From contig CACRXP010000001.1 in assembly GCA_902702965.1 (NCBI GenBank), positions 3,761,325-3,825,324 of the forward strand: a stretch of DNA of 64,000 nucleotides, in the 5' to 3' direction. A program made the translations under genes and the position numbers. The first letter of the stretch is position 1, and every line of letters starts with the position of its first letter. The notes under the pieces were generated by a model. The model made no database searches and was not told where the DNA came from. It saw nothing but the letters and a program-made list of their open reading frames with translations. Origin of the DNA: Spirometra erinaceieuropaei. Its lineage: Eukaryota; Platyhelminthes; Cestoda; Diphyllobothriidea; Diphyllobothriidae. Below, in pieces: positions 21,010-31,937 of the stretch.

Positions 21010-23830
21010 AAATATGGTTGTTGAACTTCATGCTAGGTGGTTTTCAACTTCTCCGAATGAACAGAAACGAACGAAGGGATTGGGGAGGGATTACTATATC
21101 CATACGAGATAGCATCGACTACGTCAGAGTTAAGTCTTCCCCATTTCGGAACATTGATTGCGAAATACTCAGTTGTTACTTGAAAGTGCCGAACCATTCA
21201 AGCCTCCATATCGCCCTGGTTTACAGAACGCCAGGCCAGCGGACGGATGCGGACGATGCACCCAACATCAAGATAAAATAAATTTGTCAAAGTTATTCGG
21301 TAATTTCAACTGTCCAGATATCGAGTGGGATTTGATGCATTGCACGCGATCAGAAAACTCCTTCGAACAGAAATGTATTCAACTGATCACAAATGAGTTC
21401 CTTACCCAAAATATTAAAGTGGACATTCGATTCAGAGATGGACAGCAGTCCAGCTGTTTGGACCTCATCATTACTAGGGATGATAGTAGCATTCTTGGAC
21501 TGGAATCGCACACGCCCCGTGTCCGAAGTGGCCACAGCGTTCTTGCTTGGGAGTATAGTCATTTTTCCGCACCTAAAATTCGAGCTGTTGAGGAAAGAAA
21601 TGTATGGAAAGGGGATGATCCTCGAATGAAAAATCTGATACAGAAGGTGAACTGGAATGCAGCACAAGGACCTGACCCAGAATGCGATTGGTTCTTCTTC
21701 AAGAGCGTAATGTAGCACTTGGTAGAGAACTGTTGCCCACTTAAGGGGAAACCGATCACTTCCCGACCAGAGTGGGTGACTTCAGAAATAAAGAAGAACC
21801 TTAGATTGAAGAGGAGACTTTGGAAAACTTACGCCTGATGCCAACAACCAGAGCATTTAGCTGACTTCAAAAAACAGAGCAATGTATGTTGGAATCTGTT
21901 GAGGAGGGAACGGGCAGAATTTGAGTCAGCAATTCCTAAAATGTCCCGCAAAATTCAAAAAATTCTTTGGATACGTGTATGAGGTCAAACGCAACCGGCA
22001 CTGCATTCCCTGTCTAAAAGATCGCCAGAGAAATACGTTACCTGACAATTCAGATAAGGCGAACTTGTTGTCCGATTTCTTCACGTTTGTGTATACCGAG
22101 GAGTCGGCCTTTGAGGAAGAATTTACCTCCAATTGTCAAATCAAACAATATGATTAGCACAGTGGACTTCAAAAGAGACACGGTAAGGAAAACTTCAAAT
22201 CAACTACAGCCCACTAAATCGCCTGGTCGGGACGGCATGCTCGCAAAAGTCTTGAATGAACTCCCCGACCAACTGTCCTCTCCGTTACCCAGGATTTTCA
22301 GAACTTTGATGAAGACCGGGGCTGTGCCTACGGACTGGAAGAAAGCAAATATAAACCCCATATATAAAGGTGGCGAGAGAACAGCCCCATATATAAATTG
22401 GAGAGAGAACAGCGCCATATAGCTTCAGATCAGTGAGTCTCACTAGCGTCTGTTGCAAGTTGATGCAAAAGATAATAAAAACAAAGCTGATACGGCATCT
22501 TGAGGAAAACCACTTGCTCAGTTTGCATCAGCATGGATTTTGAACGGGTCGATCCTGTCTCACTAACCTGTTAGTATCCATGGAGAGCTGGACAAAATAA
22601 ATCGACATGGGCTTATCAGTCGACGCCGCGTACATCGACTTCAGAAAGTCTTTTGACAGTGTTCCACACAGACAACTTATATTTAAACTACGCCGAATTG
22701 GTATGAAAGGAAATCTGTTGAAATAGTTAGCCGATTTTCTTACGGGCAGATCTCAGCGTGTGTGTATCTGAAACGCTAAATCGGAATGGGCATCCGTTCA
22801 CAGTGGTGTTCCACAGGGGAGCGTTTTGGGTCCATTTATGTCCTATATATATGAGAACGACAGCCTGGGTTGTCTGAACTGCGAGCGCGTAGTGTTTGCG
22901 AATGAACTCAAATTGTGGAAATCAATAGAGAGGCCGGAGGACTCTCTACAGCTACAAGAAAATCTGGATCGTTTGCAACAATGGTGTAATGAGTGGTGTC
23001 TGAACTTCAACCTTATAAAATGCCAACTCGTCCGATTACGATCGAACAACAGGAGGCCGTTAAGACTTGAATCTCAGTACTTTATAGGAGGTCACCAACT
23101 CGAATCAGTCAACGCGTTAAGGACCTCGGTGTGTGGATGACGTCAACTCTCAAACCATCGTCTCACTGCGCCAAGGTATCAAAGAAAGCTATGGGTATCC
23201 TAGGCGCGGCTAGAAGATCCTTCCTCAATTTTGACGAAGAACTTTTCGGCCGAGTATTTGGCGCATACGTTCGACCAATGTTGGAATATTGCGTTCAGAC
23301 ATGGTGTCCCTGGACGAAAAAAGATTGCACTCTACTGGAGAACGTAAAACAAAAAGCGACCAAGCTAGTCGGCGGACCAGGCTTCTTGCCTTATGAGAGA
23401 CGCCTGGAAAAGCCAAAAATATTTCCTCTCACTTATAGACAGTACAGAAGGAATATGATCATGGCCTTCAGGATCTTCAGAGGGCTAGACTGTGCTCTTC
23501 AGTTTGGCGATTTCTTCGAACTGGCGCGGACGACAAATCTTCGAGGGCACCAAGACAAATTGGAGATAAAATATGCCAAACTTGAATTGCGGACCAAATT
23601 CTTCTCCCACCGGCTGTTTGAAGGATGGAACAAATTGCCGAGCTCCGTTGTCTTAGCTGAAAACGTTGAGATCTTCAAAAAAAGACTAGATACATTTATG
23701 GTTGATGGTCAAACATTTACACGATATCAACGACTGGCATAACTGTTGCGTAAATATCTGCATGTTTTTCTAAACGTCTATCTGTAAATAGGGTTCTCCA
23801 AGGCCCTGCCTCTATCCCTCATATGTACTG
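21010..23830 (+). mobile_element. CR1-like non-LTR retrotransposon (copy C), endonuclease to 3' end, decayed
   Basis: It begins within the endonuclease domain (a GGFQLLRMNRNERRDWGG stretch near 21040-21095, the usual GYQLFRxDR box; LVYRTPGQ near 21217; FNCPDIEW near 21304; a decayed SDH site near 21530). RT pieces follow: QPTKSPGRDGM near 22205-22240, GVPQGSVLGPFM near 22802-22840, and a decayed catalytic site (FANELKLW near 22895). The best preserved part is the 203-codon C-terminal frame at 23131-23742. The 3' end is near 23827. It is truncated 5' and has many stops. Its start lies about 90 bp from the HAT1 start codon on the opposite strand. Confidence 0.8.
22350..22421 (+). repeat. Local tandem repeat inside CR1 copy C
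   Basis: A unit of about 32-33 bp containing CCCCATATATAAA and GAGAGAACAG is repeated two to three times with small changes, in the RT region just after an NPIYKGG box. It expands the copy relative to its relatives and breaks the frame. Confidence 0.6.
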
Positions 23831-24521
23831 ATTTCTTTTGAATAGGGTCAACCTGATTTGCTCGTAGTTCTCCGACTCAATTTTAAGGGGACGAGACGGT
23901 GGTGTTGATGTCCTATCTTCATTCCTTTTTCCCACGCGGAATTCTGTCAGGGCTTTTGTTCTCAAATCTGGCTGAAGTTACTGGTTTACTAAACTATAGA
24001 AAGAAGTAAGTCCCTGCGAGATACAGTCTTCAGTTTTGACTGCACTTGATTCAAGCATGCCCGAAAACTAGACACTGAACGGTCGCGGTGCTCCTTATTT
24101 TGGCTTTCTTAAGGGGTCTCTCTATGAAGACGAGGACGATTAATGGAGTCCTCGTTTGGATTCAAATTTTTGGCTGTCGGCTACCTGTCCCTAGGAACCC
24201 GCCAGAGTTGCTTTTTATTTCGGGCTCCTTTCGTGACCTTTAACCATCTCCCCTGACCACGAGCTCCTCTCTTGGCATTTAAGTATATGGTCTATAAACC
24301 ACTCGAGGTATTTGAAAGAACACGGGTCGACCTAATTTTATCCCCCTTTGCACAAGAGAACTCCCATCGTTCCAATAAAAAGGAGTTGGTGGGGTGGCTC
24401 CTGCAACAGGTAATATTTTTGTGTCATTGCTAGGGTTTTATTGCGAAAAAATCGAATCTGCCTTTACAAAAAACTTCTTTGCCGTCGTCCTGCTGTTATC
24501 GGTACCAAATTCGGTACTTAC
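23831..24521. other. No recognised gene
   Basis: An intergenic stretch between the CR1 3' end and a candidate exon. I see no named repeat or domain. Confidence 0.35.
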
Positions 24522-24665
24522 ATTGTTAATATCCGTGTACTGAGATGCTCCTAATGAGATATTTTGGCAGAGGAGAACTCCGCGAACAAAGAAAGCCGAA
24601 GTCGGTGGGTCGTATAATACGGGAACTGTGGTAATAGGAGGTTTAATGGATGGAGTATCGGGATA
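24522..24665 (-). CDS. Candidate internal exon of an unidentified gene
   Basis: On the minus strand a pyrimidine-rich acceptor (CGCTTTCCGTATTCAG) is followed by 48 open codons, then a consensus donor (AAT|GTAAGT). The peptide starts YPDTPSIKPPITTVPVL, contains VRGVLLCQNISLG and ends QYTDINN. The exon is a multiple of three with phase-0 ends. I do not recognise the family, and I found no flanking exons of the same gene. Confidence 0.35.
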
Positions 24666-24739
24666 CTGAATACGGAAAGCGGGGAAATGATGGAAAGTCA
24701 ATGACAGAAGAATCTAACCGTGAGGCAAGAAAGCCGGTT

Positions 24740-25150
24740 TATTTAAGGGGGTAAAAATCGGGGGATGATAAGCACGCAGTTCAAGGAGCCGCAGTAATAA
24801 CCAATAGGAGTGAAGTGCCTGCGAGCGAAAATCCAGATTGGCTGGCAAGTGTAACGTCCCACGATCTGTATAGGGTTGTTTGAATGAAAGGACACTCTTT
24901 GCGCGCGGGCCCAAGATGGTGATGGTGCAAATGCGCGTCGGTAAAAATCGCCGTTGTCCTTCCTTCTTCCTGCCGTCGACTCCAACTCCACAGCTTGCTG
25001 TAACGCTCTCATCTCTCTCTCCCTCTAAGCTGACAGCTCACTCGGCCCTCCACTACAGTTGCCTACAGTGCTGCAATCTCCACTGGTTGTTTAACTAACA
25101 TTTCAATGTCGCCCCACCATCCAGACAGGTTACTCCCTTGCTGTAAACCA
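24740..25150 (-). repeat. Dispersed repeat R4, copy 1
   Basis: It is the reverse complement of 40740-41080 in several blocks: GCGCGCGGGCCCAAGATGG / CCATCC…CGCGCGCC, the AAACAACCCTAT…GATCGTGGGACGTTACAC block, and at the far end the GGATGG…CAGACAGGTTACTCCC block. No coding capacity is evident. The total length is about 400 bp. Confidence 0.5.
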
Positions 25151-26100
25151 CGCCCTTTTTACAATTAACTACTATTATATTTATTCTTAGTTTCCATCAC
25201 ATCCTATTATACCTTATAGCCTATCAAGCGTTTCTTCTTCCTTTGCGTCTGGATGAGTATTGCGACATGTTAACGGTTCTGTTTAGACCGGTCTTAGCTA
25301 GGATCCCTTCCCAGTGCTTCGCTACCTCGATGTGTGCTATCCTTGACGTCCTCAGCCGTTACACAAGGACTAGCAACCCGGACTGGTCGAAGTTCAACTA
25401 ATGGGAAGGGAAGCGGGAGACGGTACTTTACAGGCAAAGAGTTAGCAAAATGACCTCCATGTTTGACAAAGCAACGGGAAGCGACCGCGACGGAAATACA
25501 AGGTAATTAATGCTAGTGCTAATCCAAACAATGAAAGTCATGCGGCTGTCAAAACCCCTCTACCAAAGCCGTTAGGTTTCTAAATCTATACGCGTAAGGG
25601 CGGCGGTGGAGATTGATAAAACCTGGAGGCAAAAAATGCACGTAGTCAGAGCTGGTGAAGAAGATAATCAGTCCCCGTGGAAGGTCTTGTCAGATTTGAT
25701 ACCCTTAGTAATTGTAATGTGAGGAAATAGAGAAAAAAGGGTAAGGGTTGTAAGTGCAAGTAAATTCACCAGTCCGAAGGAACTAAGTGAGTTGATATGC
25801 CGAAAAGAAGGCCTGATTGAGTGTCAGACACCTTTACTGAAAGAGTACTTGAGAAGGGGACGGAATGGAATTAGCAATTTTAGAGGTCCGAAAATGAAAC
25901 GGTGTTTACGAAGCGGTTTTTATAAAGCGGATGATCTTGCGTACTTGAAAATGTTATTTAGTTTTTTTGCTTAATTCTAGGTCGCCTGACAGTGCAGGCC
26001 GGCGGAAAAGAGGACCACAAGTCGGAAGTCGAACGCAGGAAGATTAAATAATGCAAAAGACGAACTCGTCCGGGATTGTGCAATACCTATAAAAATAGAT
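25151..26100. other. No recognised gene
   Basis: Moderately AT-rich sequence with no identifiable domain. Confidence 0.35.
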
Positions 26101-26101
26101 T

Positions 26102-26770
26102 TTGTTGACTTGTAAGCTGATGTGCCGGTGCCGTTGCACCATGCAGCAGCAGATTTTCAGGCAACATACGGATGGACCCGAGTTTAGATACGAACATTTC
26201 CGGCGAAATAATGTCCTCCTAGCCGCATGTGTTTTCGTAAGAAACAAACTAAGTAGATCAAAGACGATGAGGATCTCCTGTCTCTTCGTCGAAGGAGTGC
26301 AGACTGTGAGGTGTTCAGCCTCGACAGGTGTTAATGGTAACACGGCTATGGAGTGGTATTGCGTTCGCAGCGGTGTGTGCTCCAAAGTACCTCTGAAGCC
26401 GTGGAACAAATCATAAGGTCTGGTGTGGAGGTCCAGTTTGGTGAGACTCATCAGCGGGCGGAAGTGTAATAAAGGAAGAGGGAGAAGGCAATACTGGATC
26501 GCGGGTTCATACAACACGAAGAGAAGGAAAGCCCTCTCCAGGCTATTCAGCAGTCGGAGCTGGCCGGCACTGAAGGCCGTGATTACAAAGTGGGTAGCGT
26601 TATTGCCAGTGACGAGTGGAAGGCGCACGCCTGTCTGCTCTACAAAGGCTATCAGCACTACACTGCAAGCAGCGGAAAGAAACACGAATGCTATAGAGGC
26701 TTACTGGAGTAGGTTGAAACGCAGGTTACAGGATAGGAGTCCGGCTTCTGTTCAGTTCACTTCATTTTAC
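26102..26770 (+). pseudogene. Merlin-type (IS1016/ISXO2-like) transposase relic
   Basis: Pieces of a Merlin-type DNA transposase follow each other across frames. They are an amino-terminal DGPEFR…RRNN region (26168-26212), a helix-turn-helix-like MRISCLFVEGV…NTAMEWYCVRSGVCSKVP stretch (26269-26395), a catalytic segment with ASDEWKAHACLLYKGYQHY (near 26609-26665), and after a one-base shift the carboxyl box NTNAIEAYWSRLKRRLQ (26690-26740). The SDEW and E-x-Y/W-W-S-R-x-K-R boxes are typical of this superfamily, in which catalysis uses a D-D-E triad. Stops and shifts show it is dead. I did not define terminal repeats. Confidence 0.7.
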
Positions 26771-27040
26771 TGAGGGAAATAGGCGTGAGCCTTTGAGTGC
26801 CCTTTTTGGGACGTAAAATTGGGTGCGGTGTACAGAGAAAACATGTGGGTCGAAATTATTCAAATGAGCCCATGGTAGCATGGCAAATTGGGCGTGAGTC
26901 TCGGGGGTCGACGTCGGTCTTACCTTGCTCTTGCTCATTTCTAAACATAAAAATGTCAAGGTTCCTTCCGAACTTTGTACTGATGATGACACGGTAAAAT
27001 GTGAGGGAGGGGCATTCAGTGGTTTTACCACATTGTGAGA

Positions 27041-27259
27041 TCAGGAGAACTTTCGCAAATCCAATCTCGTCTGTTGTGTGCGCAGTTTTAACGGCCGACC
27101 TCGGAAGTCGGTCGTGGTAACGAATTCAAAAAAGCCCTCAAAGGCCAGGCTGCAGTCCAGTCTTCCTACAATGCGAAATGTTTGTAAGAGATTCCTTCGC
27201 AGCTGCCTATAACTCCAAGGGAAGAGGTTCAGATTTGTTAGAATGCTCTGGTAAGTCAT
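27041..27259 (-). mobile_element. CR1-like C-terminal fragment, minus strand
   Basis: The frame encodes the region after the RT of the CR1-like family (LNLFPWSYRQLRRNLLQTFR; GRLDCSLAFEGFFEF; LRTQQTRLDLRKFS). Homology ends abruptly at 27041. At 27250-27260 it meets a plus-strand CR1 fragment head to head. Confidence 0.75.
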
Positions 27260-27650
27260 TTAGGGTCCGAATGGCCAGGAATTCTTTCAAGATAATCTGC
27301 ACCGACTATAAATGTGGTCCAAGAAATGGCTTCTGGATTTAAATGTGCAGAAGTGTGCTGTCCTTTATCTGCGTCCAAATAACTGTCACTGAAAGAATAG
27401 CACGAGGGCATATCGCCTGAAAGGCACGATTCTTCTCTCAGAGTCTTCGCAGAAGGATCTCAGTGGTTGGATACGGGGACAGCATAAAACCAACACTGCA
27501 GTGCAATAAGACTGCAGAAAACGCCATTGGGGTGCTCTATGCAGTAAACAGGATGCATGGGACCTTCGACAAAGACCTTTTTGGAAGAGTTTACGACACC
27601 TCTGTTCGGACTCATCTAGAATATGGCATAAAACCGTGGAGGTCATAGCT
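27250..27650 (+). mobile_element. CR1-like fragment, plus strand (first half of a split copy)
   Basis: It starts at a GCTCTGGTAAGTCATT block that also occurs in CR1 copy A (near 2763-2780). It carries the segment after the catalytic motif and ends with RVYDTSVRTHLEYGIKPW (near 27590-27640). The copy appears to resume at 28686 after a minus-strand retroelement. Confidence 0.7.
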
Positions 27651-28690
27651 AGCAAAGAACCAAGAGTCTTTTATGTGGTCTTTTACCAAAGGCTTTACTA
27701 AGATCAAAATAAGTAACGACAACAGATAGATGGCCATTACGAAGAGAAGTAAGTAGATTGAGAAGCGACAGATGACATGTTTCACAAGAGCGATCTGGTA
27801 AAAATCCATGCTGCGAAGGGCTAATAACTTGATTGGCTATGCAAAAGTCAGTAATTTTCATGGGGATAATTTTTTCAAAGATTTTGGCGACAGAATGTGT
27901 TTTATGGACTCCTCGATAGTCCTGAACGTCAGAACGACAGCCGGACTTAAATACCAGAATAATAATAGAAGTTTTTCAAAAGTCAGGAAAGAGGCCATTT
28001 ACGAGAAATACTGAAAAGTGTTTGCTAAGCAGAGGAGAGAAATCTCTTAGCTGTTTTATGAGAGAGTTTGGGATGTTGTCCGTATCTACTGAGTGAGAGT
28101 TAGGAAGATTGTTGGTCAGTTTTTGAATAGTTTCACGAGAAAAATTAATGATGCTGAGAGAGGCATCTGACAACGGAGGAATTAAAGGGATTGGCTCAGT
28201 TTCAATGGTGAAATGTTTGGCAAAGGATGAAATTAACATTTCTGCTTTGCCTGAGTCCTCTGTAATGAAGGTATCGCTGGTACTAAGCAAAGGCGGGATG
28301 ACTTGATGGGATTTAGCAAATGATCCTTGACGGATGATCTGAGCAACTGATTTAGAAGCATTCACGCCATCAATAGCTAAAGACTCTCTACGCCAGTCTC
28401 GAGCGAGTCCCATTTTCGAAGCTAATTCAAATCTTTCGACGATTCCTGGATGAAGTGATAATTAGCTCACGGAAGAATCTTTAAGCTGCTTCCGTAGCTT
28501 TTTATGTCTGTTTTTAAGAAAGTGTGGGAAAGCGGTGGAAGTGGCGCTCGATTTGAACGCCTTCCGTGGGATTAGGTCGAGAAGACCTTCTGTTACGCAT
28601 TGTAGTAAATTGTTGGGAAAAATTAGATCATTATTTGAAAAAATGCTGTGCCAATCAAGAGTGCTTGTAAAATTTTTTACTAATTCCTTG
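27651..28690 (-). mobile_element. Minus-strand CR1/Jockey-type retroelement fragment nested in a CR1 copy
   Basis: The frame at 27976-28413 (ARDWRRESLAIDGVNASKSV…HQVIPPLLSTSDTFITED…LISSFAKHF) and the RT pieces at 27649-27861 (SQHGFLPDRSC, VTYFDLSKAFGKRPH) match the element at 36501-38285. It lies between two parts of a plus-strand CR1 copy, so it probably inserted there, with loss of about 140 bp of the target. It is truncated at both ends and frameshifted. Confidence 0.7.
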
Positions 28691-29212
28691 TTAATATTAG
28701 CATATCCTGGTTGAGAAGATAATACGTGGCCTTGAACATGGACTTAGCTTTGAGGACATGTTTCAGTGGCATCTTTCATCCAATTTCGCGGTCACTCGAT
28801 GAAGCTACGGACAAAAATGTCCAGGCCGGATTTGCGTTCTGAATTTCTCACACAAAGGGAAGTGGAGAAATGGAACGATCCCCCTCAGTCAGTCATGGAG
28901 GCGGCGTCCCTGCAATTCTTCAAAAAACGCTGGGGTGATTATTTATGTCCCATGTTTTCCCTCGACAGTTTGAGTCTGAGCTAAATACTCCGCGATCCCC
29001 GAATTTTTTACCTGAATCAATGCCACTCAAATGAATTAAATACTGTTTCAATGGCGACTATTTTAATTGTTCGTATACAGTTGTATCTAACAATAATTAA
29101 TGATAATAATTATTGTTTTCATTAAAGACCCGTCGGGGTCCCATCAAAGCTGACGTGTAATCGGTAGGCTTTTCAAAAACCCTGCCTGTTATCCCTACCA
29201 AATAAACTGAAG
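28686..29212 (+). mobile_element. CR1-like fragment, plus strand (3' end of the split copy)
   Basis: Starting at the ATACGTGGCCTTGAACATGGACT block shared with 3280-3300, it encodes the carboxyl end (HSMKLRTKMSRPDLRSEF; LQFFKKRWGDYLCPMFSLDS) and the 3' tail with AATAAACTGAA at 29200-29212. A short R3 repeat (29091-29157) interrupts the tail. Confidence 0.75.
29091..29157 (+). repeat. R3 repeat start, inside a CR1 3' tail
   Basis: An AATAATTATTGTTTTCATTAAAGACCCGTCGGGGTCCC-type block splits the tail between GTATCTAAC and CGTGTAATCGG, which are near-contiguous in copy A (near 3630-3660). It is shorter than the other two R3 copies. Confidence 0.5.
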
Positions 29213-30685
29213 CAGCCAAGGATGCTGAAGGCAAAAGCAAGACCCAGCGGCCGGCTGACCTGCCTGATAAAGGTACCAGATGCGAGGATGGACTCAAGCT
29301 GAGCTAAGTTAGCCGTCGCAGGTAATGGAACAGTAAGAACGTCGGCTGGCAAACGTTAAGTCAAGCCCGTGAAAGATAATGCAATCCGCTTTCGGCGGAA
29401 ACGGGGCAAACAATAAGCCGTGATTTCGATATTCATAATAAAAATAAATCAATAAATCGTTTTATTAACTACCACCGGAGGAACAGTATAACAACCAAAT
29501 ATAAGTTATCAAGTGAAGTCTAGGTGCTACTTCTTTAAAACGCAATAAGTGAGATGCCGCCGCGTACAGGCGGCTGCCAGACCACCAAAATAAGACGAAT
29601 ATTGTAAATGGAAGGTGGACAGAGGTGGATACAAGTTGGTGTCCAGGGGGGTCGGTGTTTGTCCATAAGCTTCTTCCGAAGTCGACCAGTGGATGTTTTC
29701 CTGGCGACCAGGACCACGTCGTTGAGGAAGTGGATGCAATGCACGAGCGTATAATGGACGGTGGAAAAGGTAAGCGAATAAAGCGAGGGGCGCCTCGCGA
29801 GCCGTAGCTGTCAATGGAAGCATGTTGGCTGTGAAATTGCGTGTGCGGCAAGTCACTGAAGAAGGAAGCAAGGTCGTAAACTGCGATAGGATGGACAGTG
29901 TAAACGCGCGTGAGTGAAAATTGGGAGGGGTTGTAAGCAGTCGGCAAGCAAAAACCGTCTCTACGCTTTGTTACCTGATACACTTTCAAATGTTACATGA
30001 GCGACAGGGCATTCGAAACCCGCATAGTGCTAGGTTGTCCACTACGCAGTTGTTGATATCGGCGGGCGAGAAAAGAAGCATTTTTAGAAAGTGTGGTAGT
30101 GAATAACGCTGGAGTGGTGGCAGCGAAAAACCATGCGATATAGAAGATACGCCTAAGGCAACAACTAGCGATATGAACAAGTGGCAGGAAATTTAAAGTT
30201 AAAACGGATATCAGAAAATGGAACCGTAAGGTAAGCGCAAGGGAAAGCGTTCCACATACTCTAACAGCCGGGACGGCAGCCGTGCATAGTATTGAGGGAG
30301 AGACCCTGTGTGCATGGGTAGTTGGATAAATGTGTACGAGAACATTATTCAACAAAGGACGGCTGGCGAGCCTAGGCCCCAGCGGCCCTAAATAAACAAG
30401 TCGTACTCGGTGCAAACCCCAAACCCTTATTCAAAATCTAATTCTAATACGACAAGTTCACGGCGACCGTCAAGACCGACCACCTCTAACCATAATTCTA
30501 ACCCAACACTGAAATCTAACCTCAATCCCTAACCTTACTACCAGCCCGGCAAGCCCGGTCTGACCTCCAACATCGACGGCCAATTGTAATGGAAGCCCAA
30601 CCTATTGCTCTCCATCCCCACTCTTCACCCGACCGCCAACAGCCATCCCAACGTCGCGAGCATGCCGGAATAACGGTCTGAGGTC
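29213..30685. other. No recognised gene; CTAACC-rich tract at its end
   Basis: Long minus-strand ORFs here (29465-29989, 29993-30415) have no family resemblance. From about 30420 to 30545 the plus strand is rich in degenerate CTAACC/CTAATC units resembling scrambled telomere-type repeats. They are not a true array. Confidence 0.4.
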
Positions 30686-30689
30686 ATGG

Positions 30690-30878
30690 CAGCATCAATA
30701 ATGATAATTTTTCTATTAAAGACCCGTCGAGGTCCCAGCAAAGCAAGTAAAAATAAATTTATATAGAATTTTGGACGAGGTAGGCAGAATCTATACAATG
30801 TGTAATTCATAGTTTCTGAATTTGTAGTCCGTTAAGAAAAATGATTAGCGAGCGGCGGAAAAAAAATCCGCTTAAAAA
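30690..30878 (+). repeat. R3 repeat, full-length copy
   Basis: It begins AATAATGATAATTTTTCTATTAAAGACCC-like with the GACCC-CG-GGTC hairpin, continues with GTAATTCATAGTTTCTGAAT and ends AAAAATGATTAGCGAGCGG. It matches the copy at 2478-2646 end to end. Confidence 0.5.
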
Positions 30879-31937
30879 TTTAAAAATGATTGGATTAATT
30901 TTACAGGAGTAACAACCCTCACTAATAATGATAACAGAAAAATGCGGGCAGGACTGGCCTGCACGGGGCGGTATATAACAGATTATAATCAGACATCATC
31001 ATGGCAGAAATATATGTCAGCCTTGAGGGGTACGTATTCGTGTCGGACAAGACTGGTCTGCATGTGGTATTGTATACGGGACTCAGAACTTACAGCTTCA
31101 GGGCAGGATTGATACGCCGGATGAGACTATTCGCGTCAAAGAGGCCAGACGAGAGGAACACAGACGCGATCGGCCACAGTACGCTTCGAGCCCAGCGGGG
31201 AAGTGGGGAAGGGAGGTACGACCAATCTACTAGTAGACGGCGAATACTGAGGTTTCTGCCTTGACCGCCGACAGACCGCATGAGGTCGACATGCGGGATA
31301 TGACATCAAGAACCGCGAGAATCGTCGCTATGCGGGAGGAGTGATAGCAGTGGATTGAGAAACCAATTCAAAACAGGGTTTTTAATGATATAATTGAGGA
31401 CTACCACTTAACCTACCACAAAATAGACGGGTTGGTCAAGTAATCGCGTCCTTCGAATTTAAGTCGTATCCCCAGCTCTCCGAGTTTTCGACGAATTTAC
31501 TTGATAGTATAGGGCAGACTGAACGTCGCGTGGAAATAAATTGCGAACTGACAACGTATCCTTTGGATTTGGATTACAAGTACACCAACTGGAAAGCTCT
31601 ATCATTATTGGAATTTTCGAATCTTGACGTTATTTCCCACGGTATCAGGAGGAAGATTCTACCCGAATTCTTCAAGGAACAGCACCACTGATTAGTCTTC
31701 TCATTCGCACCGGTGAAGTATACCACAAATTCTCCATCAAAAGATATTTGCAATCGTCCGACCATCTGTACAAGTCTCCCTACTTGACAACTTTTCTCCG
31801 AGATCTACGTCGAAAACTATAAACGGCTGAGTCGTTTCCTATTTAACTTAATAATTGGCAAATTCTTCATTCTAACAATTGTTGAAAACATCCTGCACTA
31901 CTCTAGAACTGATTGAAGAGTTTGAAAATCGTCAACA
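30879..31937. other. No recognised gene; may include CR1 5' untranslated region
   Basis: No domain is seen. The part just before 31938 may be the 5' leader of the CR1-like element, but I could not place the element's 5' end. Confidence 0.35.

Noticed and set aside
26044..26685. 213-codon minus-strand frame
   Set aside because: It is the antisense shadow of the Merlin transposase relic and has no domain of its own.
29465..30415. Minus-strand frames of 140-174 codons
   Set aside because: They overlap one another in different frames, look compositionally random and match no family.
30420..30545. Interstitial telomere array
   Set aside because: The CTAACC-like units are degenerate and irregular, with no run of perfect repeats.
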